Assembly (NCBI GenBank): GCA_036971475.1
Contig: JBAIZL010000002.1
Coordinates: 327,101,145 to 327,165,144 of the forward strand
Length of the DNA stretch: 64,000 bases
Direction: 5' to 3'
Origin: Prosapia bicincta
Taxonomy: Eukaryota > Arthropoda > Insecta > Hemiptera > Cercopidae
Below the pieces are notes generated by a model. That model was not told the origin of the DNA. It did no database searches and was given only the letters and a program-made list of their open reading frames with translations. Every line of letters starts with the position of its first letter. Positions within the stretch are counted from its first letter, which is position 1. This document shows, in pieces, positions 13,560 to 29,400 of the stretch. Both the position numbers and the translations under genes were made by a program.

Positions 13560-16500
13560 ACAAACCAATATACTTCTTGCGTATAGAAGATACTTCTTAT
13601 GTGTACGGACCAACACACTTCTAGTGCAGAGACTATATCACTTCACGTGTAGAGACCATTATATTTCTTGCGTATAGACGATATTTCCTACGTGTACGGA
13701 CCAACACACTTCTAGTGCAGAGACTATATCACTACAAGTGTACAGACCATTATACTTCTTGCGTATAGAAGATACTTCTTATGTGTACGGACCAACACAC
13801 GTCTAGTGCAGAGTCTATATCACTACAAGTGTACTAACCATTATATTTCTTGCGTATAGAAGATACTTCTTATATGTAAAGACCGACACACTTCTAGTGC
13901 AGAGACTATATCACTACAAGTATACTAACCATTACATTTCTTGCGTATAGAAGAACCTTCTTATGTGTACACACCAACACACTTCCAGTGTAGAGACTAT
14001 ATCACTTCACGTGTACAGACCATTATACGTCTTGCGTATAAACGATATTTCTTATGTGTATTGACCATCATAAGTCTAAAGCAGAGACTATATCACTACA
14101 AGTGTACAAACCACTATACTTCTTCCGTATAGAAGATACTTCTTATGTGTACGGACCAACACACTTCTAGTGCAGAGACTATATCACTACAAGTGTACAA
14201 ACCATTATACTTATTGCGTATAGAAGATACTTCTTATGTTTACGGACCAACACACTTCTAGTGCAGAAACTATATCACTACAAGTGTACAAACCATTATA
14301 CTTCTTGCATATAGAAGATATCTTTTATGTGTACTGACCAACACACTTCTAGTGCAGAGACTATATCACTACAAGTGTACAAACCAATATACTTCTTGCG
14401 TATAGAAGATACTTCTTATGTGTACGGACCAACACACTTCTAGTGCAGAGACTATATCACTACAAATGTACAAACCATTATGTTTCTTGCGTATAGAAGA
14501 TACTTCTTATGTGTACAGACCAACACACTTGTAGTGCAGAGACTATAATACTACAAGTGTACAAACCATTATACTTCTTGCGTATTGAATATACTTCTTA
14601 TGTATACAGACCAACACACTTCTAGTGCAGGGACTATATCACTAGAAGTGTACAAACCATTATATTTCTTGCGTATAGAAGATACTTCTTATGTGTACAG
14701 ACCAACACACTTCTAGTGCAAAGGCTATATCACTTCACGTGTACAGACCATTATACCTCTTGCGTATAGAAGATACTTTTTATGTGTACGGACCGACAGA
14801 CTTCTAGGGCAGAGACTATATCAGTACAAGTGTACAAACCATTTTATTTCTTGCGTATAGAAGATACTTCTAATGTGTACAGACCAACACAATTCAAGTG
14901 CAGAGACTATATCACTACAAGTGTACAAATCATTCTATTTCTTGCGTATAGAAGATACTTCTTATGTGTACCGACCAACACACTTCTAGTGCAGAGACTA
15001 TATTACTACAAGTGTACAAACCATTATACTTATTGCGTATAGAAGATACTTCTTATGTGTACGGACCAACACACTTCTAGTGCAGAGACTATATCACTAC
15101 AAGTGTACAAACCATTATACTTCTTGCATATAGAAGTTACCTCTTATGTGTACTGACCAACACACTTCTAGTGCAGAGACTATATCACTACAAATGTACA
15201 AACCATTATATTTCTTGCGTATAGAAGATACTTCTTATGTGTACTGACCAACACACTTGTAGTGCAGAGACTATAATACTACAAGTGTACAAACCATTAT
15301 ACTTCTTGCGTATTGAATATACTTCTTATGTGTACGGACCAACACACGTCTAGTGCAGAGTCTATATCACTACAAGTATACTAACCATTATATTTCTTGC
15401 GTATAGCAGATACTTCTTATATGTAAAGACCGACACACTTCTAGTGCAGAGACTATATCACTACAAGTGTACAAACCAATATACTTCTTGCGTATAGAAG
15501 ATACTTCTTATGTGTACGGACCAACACACTTCTAGTGCAGAGACTATATCACTTCACGTGTACAGACCATTATATTTCTTGCGTATAGACGATATTTCTT
15601 ATGTGTACGGACCAACACACTTCTAGTGCAGAGACTATATCACTACAAGTGTACAGACCATTATACTTCTTGCGTATAGAAGATACTTCTTATGTGTACG
15701 GACCAACACACGTCTAGTGCAGAGTCTATATCACTACAAGTGTACTAACCATTATATTTCTTGCGTATAGAAGATACTTCTTATATGTAAAGACCGACAC
15801 ACTTCTAGTGCAGAGACTATATCACTACAAGTATACTAACCATTATATTTCTTGCGTATAGAAGAAACTTTTTATGTGTACACACCAACACACTTCTAGT
15901 GTAGAGACTATATCACTTCACGTGTACAGACCATTATACGTCTTGCGTATAAACGATATTTCTTATGTTATTGACCATCATAAGTCTAAAGCAGAGACTA
16001 TATCACTACAAGTGTACAAACCACTATACTTCTTGCGTATAGAAGATACTTCTTATGTGTAAGGACCAACACAATTCTAGTGCAGAGACTATATTACTAC
16101 AAGTGTACAAACCATTATACCTATTGCGTATAGAAGATACTTCTTATGTTTACGGACCAACACACTTCTAGTGCAGAGACTATATCACTACAAGTGTACA
16201 AACCATTATACTTCTTGCATATAGAAGATATCTTTTATGTGTACTGACCAACACACTTCTAGTGCAGAGACTATATCACTACAAGTGTACAAACCAATAT
16301 ACTTCTTGCGTATAGAAGATACTTCTTATGTGTACGGACCAACACACTTCTAGTGCAGAGACTATATCACTACAAATGTACAAACCATTATATTTCTTGC
16401 GTATAGAAGATACTTCTTATGTGTACAGACCAACACACTTCTAGTGCAGAGACTATAATACTACAAGTGTACAAACCATTATACTTCTTGCGTATTGAAT

Positions 16501-17400
16501 ATACTTCTTATGTATACAGACCAACATACTTCTAGTGCAGGGACTATATCACTAGAAGTGTACAAACCATTATATTTCTTGCGTATAGAAGATACTTCTT
16601 ATGTGTACAGACCAACACACTTCTAGTGCAAAGGCTATATCACTTCACGTGTACAGACCATTATATTTATTGCGTATAGAAGATACTTTTTATGTGTACG
16701 GACCGACAGACTTCTAGTGCAGAGACTATATCAGTACAAGTGTACAAACCATTTTATTTCTTGCGTATAGAAGATACTTCTAATATGTACAGACCAACAC
16801 ACTTCCAGTGCAGAGACTATATCACTACAAGTGTACAAACCACTATACTTCTTGCATATAGAAGTTACCTCTTATGTGTACTGACCAACACACTTCTAGT
16901 GCAGAGACTATATTACTACAAGTGTACAAACCATTATACTTATTGCGTATAGAAGATACTTCTTATGTGTACGGACCAACACACTTCTAGTGCAGAGACT
17001 ATATCACTACAAGTGTACAAACCATTATACTTCTTGCATATAGAAGTTACCTCTTATGTGTACTGACCAACACACTTCTAGTGCAGAGACTATATCACTA
17101 CAAGTGTACAAACCAATATACTTCTTGCGTATAGAAGATACTTCTTATGTGTACGGAACAACACATTTCTAGTACAGAGACTATATGACTACAAATGTAC
17201 AAACCATTATATTTCTTGCGTATAGAAGATACTTCTTATGTGTACAGACCAACACACTTCTAGTGCAGAAACTATATCACTACAAGTGTACAAAAAAACT
17301 ATACTTCTTGCGTATAGAAGATACTTCTTATGAGTACAGACCAAAGACACTTGTAGTGCAGAGACTATAACACTACAAGTGTACAAACCAATATACTTCT
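13560..17400 (+). repeat. Array B duplications offset ~1,911 bp and ~912 bp
   Basis: The segment from about 13,560 to 14,880 matches 15,471 to 16,790 at an offset of about 1,911 bp (21 dimers). Shared markers are the CACTTCACGTG variant before CGATATTTC, the AAAGACCGACAC variant and CTATAATACTAC. Inside this region a second offset of 912 bp (about ten dimers) links blocks starting near 16,500 and 17,412, marked by GCGTATTGAATATAC then ATGTATACAGACC and by GGACCGACAGACTTC. The pattern fits repeated unequal exchange in register with the 91-bp unit. Exact ends are uncertain. Confidence 0.65.
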
Positions 17401-20400
17401 TGCGTATTGAATATACTTCTTATGTATACAGACCAACACACTTCTAGTGCTGGGACTATATCACTAGAAGTGTACAAACCATTATATTTCTTGCGTATAG
17501 AAGATACTTCTTATGTATACAGACCAACACACTTCTAGTGCAAAGGCTATATCACTTCACGTGTACAGACCATTATATTTATTGCGTATAGAAGATACTT
17601 TTTATGTGTACGGACCGACAGACTTCTAGTGCAGAGACTATATCAGTACAAGTGTACAAACCATTTTATTTCTTGCGTATAGAAGATACTTCTAATATGT
17701 ACAGACCAACACACTTCCAGTGCAGAGACTATATCACTACAAGTGTACAAACCATTATACTTCTTGCATATAGAAGTTACCTCTTATGTGTACTGACCAA
17801 CACACTTCTAGTGCAGAGACTATATTACTACAAGTGTACAAACCATTATACTTATTGCGTATAGAAGATACTTCTTATGTGTACGGACCAACACAATTCA
17901 AGTGCAGAGACTATATCACTACAAGTGTACAAATCATTCTATTTCTTGCGTATAGAAGATACTTCTTATGTGTACAGACCTACACACTTCTAGTGCAGGG
18001 ACTATGTCACTAGAAGTGTACAAACCATTATATTTCTTGCATATAGAAGAAACCTCTTTGTACGGCCAACACACTTCTAGTGCAGAGACTATATCACTAC
18101 AAGTGTAAAAACCATTATATTTCTTGCGTATAGAAGATACTTCTTATGTGTACGGACCAACACACTTCTAGTGCAGAGACTATATCACTACAAGTGTACA
18201 AACCATAATACTTCTTGCATATAGAAGATACCTCTTATGTGTACTGACCAAAACACTTCTAGTGCAGAGAATATATCACTACAAGTGTACAAACCATTAT
18301 ATTTCTTGCGTATAGAAGATACTTCTTATGTGTACAGACCAACACACTTCTAGTGCAGAGACTATATTACTACAAGTGTACAAACCATTATACTTATTGC
18401 GTATAGAAGATACTTCTTATGTGTACGGACCAACACACTTCTAGTGCAGAAACTATATCACTACAAGTGTACAAACCATTATACGTCTTGCATATAGAAG
18501 TTACCTCTTATGTGTACTGACCAACACACTTCTAGTGCAGAGACTATATCACTACAAGTGTACAAACCATTATATTTCGTGCGTATAGAAGATACTTCCT
18601 ATGTGTACGGACCAACACACTTCTAGTGCAGAGACTATATCACTACAAGTGTACAAACCATTATACTTCTTGCATATAGAAGTTACCTCTTATGTTAACT
18701 GACCAACACACTTGTAGTGCAGAGACTATATCACTACAAGTGTACAAACCATTATACTTCTTGCATATAGAAGATACCTCTTATGTGTACTGACCAACAC
18801 ACTTCTAGTGCAGAGACTATATCACTACAAATGTACAAACCATTATATTTCTTGCGTATAGAAGATGCTTTTTATGTGTACAGACCAACACACTTCTAGT
18901 GCAGAGACTATATCACTACAAGTGTACAAACCATTCTATTTCTTGCGTATAGAAGATACTTCTTATGTGTACCGACCAACACACTTCTAGTGCAGAGACT
19001 ATATTACTACAAGTGTACAAACCATTATAATTATTGCGTATAGAAGATACGTCTTATGTGTACGGACCAACACACTTCTAGTGCAGAGCCTATATCACTA
19101 CAAGTGTACAAACCATTATACTTCTTGCATATAGAAGTTACCTCTTATGTGTACTGACCAAAGCACTTCTAGTGCAGAGACTATATCACTACAAGTGTAC
19201 AAACCAATATACTTCTTGCGTATAGAAGATATTTCTTATGTGTACGGACCAACACATTTCTAGTGCAGAGACTATATCACTACAAATGTACAAACCATTA
19301 TATTTCTTGCGTATAGAAGATACTTCTTATGTGTACGGACCAACACACTTCTAGTGCAGTGACTATACCACTACAAATGTACAAACCATTATATTTCTTG
19401 CGTATAGAATATACTTCTTATGTGTACAGACCAACACACTTCTAGTGCAGAGACTATATCACTACAAGTGTACAAACCAATATACTTCTTGCGTATAGAA
19501 GATACTTCTTATGTGTACGGAACAACACATTTCTAGTACAGAGACTATATCACTACAAATGTACAAACCATTATATTTCTTGCGTATAGAAGATACTTCT
19601 TATGTGTACAGACCAACACACTTCTAGTGCAGAAACTATATCACTACAAGTGTACAAAAAAACTATACTTCTTGCGTATAGAAGATACTTCTTATGAGTA
19701 CAGACCAAAGACACTTGTAGTGCAGAGACTATAATACTACAAGTGTACAAACCAATATACTTCTTGCGTATAGAAGATACTTCTTATGTGTACGGACCAA
19801 CACATTTCTAGTGCAGAGACTATATCACTACAAATGTACAAACCATTATATTTCTTGCGGATAGCATATACTTCTTATGTGTACAGACCAACACACTTCT
19901 AGTGCAGGGACTATGTCACTAGAAGTGTACAAACCATTGTATTTCTTGCGTATAGAAGATTCTTCTTATGTGTACGGACCAACACACTTCTAGTGCAGAG
20001 ACTATATCCCTACAAGTGTACTAACCATTATACTTCTTGCATATAGACGTTACCTCTTATGTGTACTGACCAACACACTTCTAGTGCAGAGACTATATCA
20101 CTATAAGTGTACAAACCAATATACTTCTTGCGTATAGAAGATACTTCTTATGTGTACGGACCAACACACTTCTAGTGCATAGACTATATCACTACAAGTG
20201 TACAGACCATTACTTTTCTTTCGTATAGAAATTACTTCTTATGTGTACAGACCAACACACTTCTAGTGCAGAGACTATATCACTACAAATGTACAAACCA
20301 TTATATTTCTTGCGTATAGAAGATACTTCTTATGTGTACAGACCAACACACTTGTAGTGCAGAAACTATATCACTACAAGTGTACAAACCATTATTATTC

Positions 20401-23400
20401 TTGCATATAGAAGATACCTCTTATGTGTACTGACCAACACCCTTCTAGTGCAGAGACTATATCACTACAAGTGTACAAACCATTATACTTCTTGCGTATA
20501 GAAGATACTTCTTATGTGTACGGACCAACCCATTCTAGTGCAGAGACTATATCACTACAAGTGTACAAAAAATTATACTTCTTGCATATAGAAGTTACCT
20601 CTTATGTGTACTGACCAACACACTTCTAGTGCAGAGACTATATCACTACAAGTGTACAAACCAATATACTTCTTGCGTATAGAAGATACTTTTTATGTGT
20701 ACGGACCGACAGACTTCTAGTGCCGAGACTATATCAGTACAAGTGTACAAACCATTATATTTCTTGCGTATAGAAGATACTTCTTATGTGTACAGACCAA
20801 CACACTTGTAGTGCAGAGACTATATCACTACAAGTGTACAAACCATTATACTTCTTCATATAGAAGATACCTCTTATGTGTACTGACCAACACCCTTCTA
20901 GTGCAGAGACTATATCACTACAAGTGTACAAACCTTTATACTTCTTGCGTATAGAAGATACTTCTTATGTGTACGGACCAACCCATTCTAGTGCAGAGAC
21001 TATATCACTACAAGTGTACATAAAAATTATACTTCTTGCATATAGAAGTTACCTCTTATGTGTACTGACCAACACACTTCTAGTGCAGAGACTATATCAC
21101 TACAAGTGTACAAACCAATATACTTCTTGCGTATAGAAGATACTTTTTATGTGTACGGACCGACAGACTTCTAGTGCCGAGACTATATCAGTACAAGTGT
21201 ACAAACCATTCTATTTCTTGCGTATAGAAGATACTTCTTATGTGTACAGACCAACACACTTCTAGTGCAGAGACTATATCACTACAAGTGTATAAACCAT
21301 TATACTTCTTGCGTATAGAATATACTTCGTATGTGTACCGACCAACACACTTCTAGTGCAGAGACTATATCACTACAAATGTACAAACCATTATGTTTCT
21401 TGCGTATAGAATATACTTCTTATGTGTACAGACCTACACACTTCTAGTGCAGGGACTATGTCACTAGAAGTGTACAAACCATTATATTTCTTGCATATAG
21501 AAGAAACCTCTTTGTAAGGACCAACACACTTCTAGTGCAGAGACTATATCACTACAAGTGTAAAAACCATTATATCTCTTGCGTATAGAAGATACGTCTT
21601 ATGTGTACGGACCAACACACTTCTAGTGCAGAGACTATATCACTACAAGTGTACAAACCATAATACTTCTTGCATATAGAAGATACCTCTTATGTGTACT
21701 GACCAACACACTTCTAGTGCAGAGACTATATCACTACAAGTGTACAAACCATTATATTTCTTGCGTATAGAAGATACTTCTTATGTGTACAGACCAACAC
21801 ACTTCTAGTGCAGAGACTATATTACTACAAGTGTACAAACCATTATACTTATTGCGTGTAGAAGATACTTCTTATGTGTACGCACCAACACACTTCTAGT
21901 GCAGAGACTATATCACTACAAGTGTACAAACCATTATACGTCTTGCATATAGAAGTTACCTCTTATGTGTACTGACCAACACACTTCTAGTGCAGAGACT
22001 ATATCACTACAAGTGTACAAACCATTATATTTCGTGCGTATAGAAGATACTTCCTATGTGTACGGACCAACACACTTCTAGTGCAGAGACTATATCACTA
22101 CAAGTGTACATACCATTATACTTCTTGCATATAGAAGTTACCTCTTATGTGTACTGACCAACACACTTGTAGTGCAGAGACTATATCACTACAAGTGTAC
22201 AAACCATTATACTTCTTGCATATAGAAGATACCTCTTATGTGTACTGACCAACACACTTCTAGTGCAGAGACTATATCACTACAAATGTACAAACCATTA
22301 TATTTCTTGCGTATAGAAGATGCTTTTTATGTGTACAGACCAACACACTTCTAGTGCAGAGACTATATCACTACAAGTGTACAAACCATTCTATTTCTTG
22401 CGTATAGAATATACTTCTTATGTGTACCGACCAACACACTTCTAGTGCAGAGACTATATTACTACAAGTGTACAAACCATTATACTTATTGCGTATAGAA
22501 GATACGTCTTATGTGTACGGACCAACACACTTCTAGTGCAGAGACTATATCACTACAAGTGTACAAACCATTATACTTCTTGCATATAGAAGTTACCTCT
22601 TATGTGTACTGACCAAAGCACTTCTAGTGCAGAGACTATATCACTACAAGTGTACAAACCAATATACTTCTTGCGTATAGAAGATATTTCTTATGTGTAC
22701 GGACCAACACATTTCTAGTGCAGAGACTATATCACTACAAATGTACAAACCATTATATTTCTTGCGTATAGAAGATACTTCTTATGTGTACGGACCAACA
22801 CACTTCTAGTGCAGAGACTATATCACTACAAATGTACAAACCATTATATTTCTTGCGTATAGAATATACTTCTTATGTGTACAGACCAACACTCTTCTAG
22901 TGCAGGGTCTATGTCACTAGAAGTGTACAAACCATTATATTCCTTGCATATAGAAGATACCTCTTTGTACGGACCAACACAATTCTAGTGCAGAGACTAT
23001 ATCACTACAAGTGTACAAACCATTATATTTCTTGCGTATAGAAGATACTTCTTATGTGTACGGACCCACACACTTCTAGTGCAGTGACTATATCACTACA
23101 AGTGTACAAACCATTATACTTCTTGCATATAGAAGTTACCTCTTATGTGTACTGACCAACACACTTCTAGTGCAGAGACTATATCACTACAAGTGTACAA
23201 ACCAATATACTTCATGCGTATAGAAGATACTTCTTATGTGTACGGACCAACACACTTCTAGTGCAGAGACTATATCACTACAAGTGTACAGACCATTACA
23301 TTTCTTGCGTATAGAAGATACTTCTTATGTGTACAGACCAACACACTTCTAGTGCAGGGACTATGTCACTAGAAGTGTACAAACCATTGTATTTCTTGCG

Positions 23401-23411
23401 TATAGAAGATT
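16322..23411 (+). repeat. 7,090-bp higher-order repeat, copy 1
   Basis: This block is repeated immediately downstream at an exact 7,090-bp offset (about 78 dimers with small deletions). I compared several points and found them identical, including rare private variants: CCATTATAATTATTGCG near 19,025 and 26,115, AGAGAATATATCAC near 18,269 and 25,359, and GTGTACAAAAAAACTATAC near 17,288 and 24,378. The left limit is set where 16,261-16,320 no longer matches 23,351-23,410, and the right limit where 23,358 (GGGACTATG) departs from 30,448 (GAGACTATA). Confidence 0.88.
17960..22860 (+). repeat. Older nested duplication, offset ~3,454 bp, inside 7,090-bp copy 1
   Basis: The block from about 17,960 to 19,400 matches about 21,414 to 22,860 at an offset of 3,454-3,455 bp (38 dimers). 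Shared markers are CAGACCTACACAC (17,976 and 21,430), AGAAGAAACCTCTTTG, GTGCGTATAGAAG with TTCCTATGTG, and GAAGATGCTTTTTATG. The copies differ more than the 7,090-bp pair does: TTTGTACGGCCAAC against TTTGTAAGGACCAAC, and ATTATAATTATTGCG against ATTATACTTATTGCG. The same pair recurs in copy 2, so this event came before the 7,090-bp duplication. Confidence 0.75.
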
Positions 23412-26400
23412 CTTCTTATGTGTACGGACCAACACACTTCTAGTGCAGAGACTATATCACTACAAATGTACAAACCATTATATTTCTTGCGTATAGAAGA
23501 TACTTCTTATGTGTACAGACCAACACACTTCTAGTGCAGAGACTATAATACTACAAGTGTACAAACCATTATACTTCTTGCGTATTGAATATACTTCTTA
23601 TGTATACAGACCAACATACTTCTAGTGCAGGGACTATATCACTAGAAGTGTACAAACCATTATATTTCTTGCGTATAGAAGATACTTCTTATGTGTACAG
23701 ACCAACACACTTCTAGTGCAAAGGCTATATCACTTCACGTGTACAGACCATTATATTTATTGCGTATAGAAGATACTTTTTATGTGTACGGACCGACAGA
23801 CTTCTAGTGCAGAGACTATATCAGTACAAGTGTACAAACCATTTTATTTCTTGCGTATAGAAGATACTTCTAATATGTACAGACCAACACACTTCCAGTG
23901 CAGAGACTATATCACTACAAGTGTACAAACCACTATACTTCTTGCATATAGAAGTTACCTCTTATGTGTACTGACCAACACACTTCTAGTGCAGAGACTA
24001 TATTACTACAAGTGTACAAACCATTATACTTATTGCGTATAGAAGATACTTCTTATGTGTACGGACCAACACACTTCTAGTGCAGAGACTATATCACTAC
24101 AAGTGTACAAACCATTATACTTCTTGCATATAGAAGTTACCTCTTATGTGTACTGACCAACACACTTCTAGTGCAGAGACTATATCACTACAAGTGTACA
24201 AACCAATATACTTCTTGCGTATAGAAGATACTTCTTATGTGTACGGAACAACACATTTCTAGTACAGAGACTATATGACTACAAATGTACAAACCATTAT
24301 ATTTCTTGCGTATAGAAGATACTTCTTATGTGTACAGACCAACACACTTCTAGTGCAGAAACTATATCACTACAAGTGTACAAAAAAACTATACTTCTTG
24401 CGTATAGAAGATACTTCTTATGAGTACAGACCAAAGACACTTGTAGTGCAGAGACTATAACACTACAAGTGTACAAACCAATATACTTCTTGCGTATTGA
24501 ATATACTTCTTATGTATACAGACCAACACACTTCTAGTGCTGGGACTATATCACTAGAAGTGTACAAACCATTATATTTCTTGCGTATAGAAGATACTTC
24601 TTATGTATACAGACCAACACACTTCTAGTGCAAAGGCTATATCACTTCACGTGTACAGACCATTATATTTATTGCGTATAGAAGATACTTTTTATGTGTA
24701 CGGACCGACAGACTTCTAGTGCAGAGACTATATCAGTACAAGTGTACAAACCATTTTATTTCTTGCGTATAGAAGATACTTCTAATATGTACAGACCAAC
24801 ACACTTCCAGTGCAGAGACTATATCACTACAAGTGTACAAACCATTATACTTCTTGCATATAGAAGTTACCTCTTATGTGTACTGACCAACACACTTCTA
24901 GTGCAGAGACTATATTACTACAAGTGTACAAACCATTATACTTATTGCGTATAGAAGATACTTCTTATGTGTACGGACCAACACAATTCAAGTGCAGAGA
25001 CTATATCACTACAAGTGTACAAATCATTCTATTTCTTGCGTATAGAAGATACTTCTTATGTGTACAGACCTACACACTTCTAGTGCAGGGACTATGTCAC
25101 TAGAAGTGTACAAACCATTATATTTCTTGCATATAGAAGAAACCTCTTTGTACGGCCAACACACTTCTAGTGCAGAGACTATATCACTACAAGTGTAAAA
25201 ACCATTATATTTCTTGCGTATAGAAGATACTTCTTATGTGTACGGACCAACACACTTCTAGTGCAGAGACTATATCACTACAAGTGTACAAACCATAATA
25301 CTTCTTGCATATAGAAGATACCTCTTATGTGTACTGACCAAAACACTTCTAGTGCAGAGAATATATCACTACAAGTGTACAAACCATTATATTTCTTGCG
25401 TATAGAAGATACTTCTTATGTGTACAGACCAACACACTTCTAGTGCAGAGACTATATTACTACAAGTGTACAAACCATTATACTTATTGCGTATAGAAGA
25501 TACTTCTTATGTGTACGGACCAACACACTTCTAGTGCAGAAACTATATCACTACAAGTGTACAAACCATTATACGTCTTGCATATAGAAGTTACCTCTTA
25601 TGTGTACTGACCAACACACTTCTAGTGCAGAGACTATATCACTACAAGTGTACAAACCATTATATTTCGTGCGTATAGAAGATACTTCCTATGTGTACGG
25701 ACCAACACACTTCTAGTGCAGAGACTATATCACTACAAGTGTACAAACCATTATACTTCTTGCATATAGAAGTTACCTCTTATGTTAACTGACCAACACA
25801 CTTGTAGTGCAGAGACTATATCACTACAAGTGTACAAACCATTATACTTCTTGCATATAGAAGATACCTCTTATGTGTACTGACCAACACACTTCTAGTG
25901 CAGAGACTATATCACTACAAATGTACAAACCATTATATTTCTTGCGTATAGAAGATGCTTTTTATGTGTACAGACCAACACACTTCTAGTGCAGAGACTA
26001 TATCACTACAAGTGTACAAACCATTCTATTTCTTGCGTATAGAAGATACTTCTTATGTGTACCGACCAACACACTTCTAGTGCAGAGACTATATTACTAC
26101 AAGTGTACAAACCATTATAATTATTGCGTATAGAAGATACGTCTTATGTGTACGGACCAACACACTTCTAGTGCAGAGCCTATATCACTACAAGTGTACA
26201 AACCATTATACTTCTTGCATATAGAAGTTACCTCTTATGTGTACTGACCAAAGCACTTCTAGTGCAGAGACTATATCACTACAAGTGTACAAACCAATAT
26301 ACTTCTTGCGTATAGAAGATATTTCTTATGTGTACGGACCAACACATTTCTAGTGCAGAGACTATATCACTACAAATGTACAAACCATTATATTTCTTGC

Positions 26401-29400
26401 GTATAGAAGATACTTCTTATGTGTACGGACCAACACACTTCTAGTGCAGTGACTATACCACTACAAATGTACAAACCATTATATTTCTTGCGTATAGAAT
26501 ATACTTCTTATGTGTACAGACCAACACACTTCTAGTGCAGAGACTATATCACTACAAGTGTACAAACCAATATACTTCTTGCGTATAGAAGATACTTCTT
26601 ATGTGTACGGAACAACACATTTCTAGTACAGAGACTATATCACTACAAATGTACAAACCATTATATTTCTTGCGTATAGAAGATACTTCTTATGTGTACA
26701 GACCAACACACTTCTAGTGCAGAAACTATATCACTACAAGTGTACAAAAAAACTATACTTCTTGCGTATAGAAGATACTTCTTATGAGTACAGACCAAAG
26801 ACACTTGTAGTGCAGAGACTATAATACTACAAGTGTACAAACCAATATACTTCTTGCGTATAGAAGATACTTCTTATGTGTACGGACCAACACATTTCTA
26901 GTGCAGAGACTATATCACTACAAATGTACAAACCATTATATTTCTTGCGGATAGCATATACTTCTTATGTGTACAGACCAACACACTTCTAGTGCAGGGA
27001 CTATGTCACTAGAAGTGTACAAACCATTGTATTTCTTGCGTATAGAAGATTCTTCTTATGTGTACGGACCAACACACTTCTAGTGCAGAGACTATATCCC
27101 TACAAGTGTACTAACCATTATACTTCTTGCATATAGACGTTACCTCTTATGTGTACTGACCAACACACTTCTAGTGCAGAGACTATATCACTATAAGTGT
27201 ACAAACCAATATACTTCTTGCGTATAGAAGATACTTCTTATGTGTACGGACCAACACACTTCTAGTGCATAGACTATATCACTACAAGTGTACAGACCAT
27301 TACTTTTCTTTCGTATAGAAATTACTTCTTATGTGTACAGACCAACACACTTCTAGTGCAGAGACTATATCACTACAAATGTACAAACCATTATATTTCT
27401 TGCGTATAGAAGATACTTCTTATGTGTACAGACCAACACACTTGTAGTGCAGAAACTATATCACTACAAGTGTACAAACCATTATTATTCTTGCATATAG
27501 AAGATACCTCTTATGTGTACTGACCAACACCCTTCTAGTGCAGAGACTATATCACTACAAGTGTACAAACCATTATACTTCTTGCGTATAGAAGATACTT
27601 CTTATGTGTACGGACCAACCCATTCTAGTGCAGAGACTATATCACTACAAGTGTACAAAAAATTATACTTCTTGCATATAGAAGTTACCTCTTATGTGTA
27701 CTGACCAACACACTTCTAGTGCAGAGACTATATCACTACAAGTGTACAAACCAATATACTTCTTGCGTATAGAAGATACTTTTTATGTGTACGGACCGAC
27801 AGACTTCTAGTGCCGAGACTATATCAGTACAAGTGTACAAACCATTATATTTCTTGCGTATAGAAGATACTTCTTATGTGTACAGACCAACACACTTGTA
27901 GTGCAGAGACTATATCACTACAAGTGTACAAACCATTATACTTCTTCATATAGAAGATACCTCTTATGTGTACTGACCAACACCCTTCTAGTGCAGAGAC
28001 TATATCACTACAAGTGTACAAACCTTTATACTTCTTGCGTATAGAAGATACTTCTTATGTGTACGGACCAACCCATTCTAGTGCAGAGACTATATCACTA
28101 CAAGTGTACATAAAAATTATACTTCTTGCATATAGAAGTTACCTCTTATGTGTACTGACCAACACACTTCTAGTGCAGAGACTATATCACTACAAGTGTA
28201 CAAACCAATATACTTCTTGCGTATAGAAGATACTTTTTATGTGTACGGACCGACAGACTTCTAGTGCCGAGACTATATCAGTACAAGTGTACAAACCATT
28301 CTATTTCTTGCGTATAGAAGATACTTCTTATGTGTACAGACCAACACACTTCTAGTGCAGAGACTATATCACTACAAGTGTATAAACCATTATACTTCTT
28401 GCGTATAGAATATACTTCGTATGTGTACCGACCAACACACTTCTAGTGCAGAGACTATATCACTACAAATGTACAAACCATTATGTTTCTTGCGTATAGA
28501 ATATACTTCTTATGTGTACAGACCTACACACTTCTAGTGCAGGGACTATGTCACTAGAAGTGTACAAACCATTATATTTCTTGCATATAGAAGAAACCTC
28601 TTTGTAAGGACCAACACACTTCTAGTGCAGAGACTATATCACTACAAGTGTAAAAACCATTATATCTCTTGCGTATAGAAGATACGTCTTATGTGTACGG
28701 ACCAACACACTTCTAGTGCAGAGACTATATCACTACAAGTGTACAAACCATAATACTTCTTGCATATAGAAGATACCTCTTATGTGTACTGACCAACACA
28801 CTTCTAGTGCAGAGACTATATCACTACAAGTGTACAAACCATTATATTTCTTGCGTATAGAAGATACTTCTTATGTGTACAGACCAACACACTTCTAGTG
28901 CAGAGACTATATTACTACAAGTGTACAAACCATTATACTTATTGCGTGTAGAAGATACTTCTTATGTGTACGCACCAACACACTTCTAGTGCAGAGACTA
29001 TATCACTACAAGTGTACAAACCATTATACGTCTTGCATATAGAAGTTACCTCTTATGTGTACTGACCAACACACTTCTAGTGCAGAGACTATATCACTAC
29101 AAGTGTACAAACCATTATATTTCGTGCGTATAGAAGATACTTCCTATGTGTACGGACCAACACACTTCTAGTGCAGAGACTATATCACTACAAGTGTACA
29201 TACCATTATACTTCTTGCATATAGAAGTTACCTCTTATGTGTACTGACCAACACACTTGTAGTGCAGAGACTATATCACTACAAGTGTACAAACCATTAT
29301 ACTTCTTGCATATAGAAGATACCTCTTATGTGTACTGACCAACACACTTCTAGTGCAGAGACTATATCACTACAAATGTACAAACCATTATATTTCTTGC

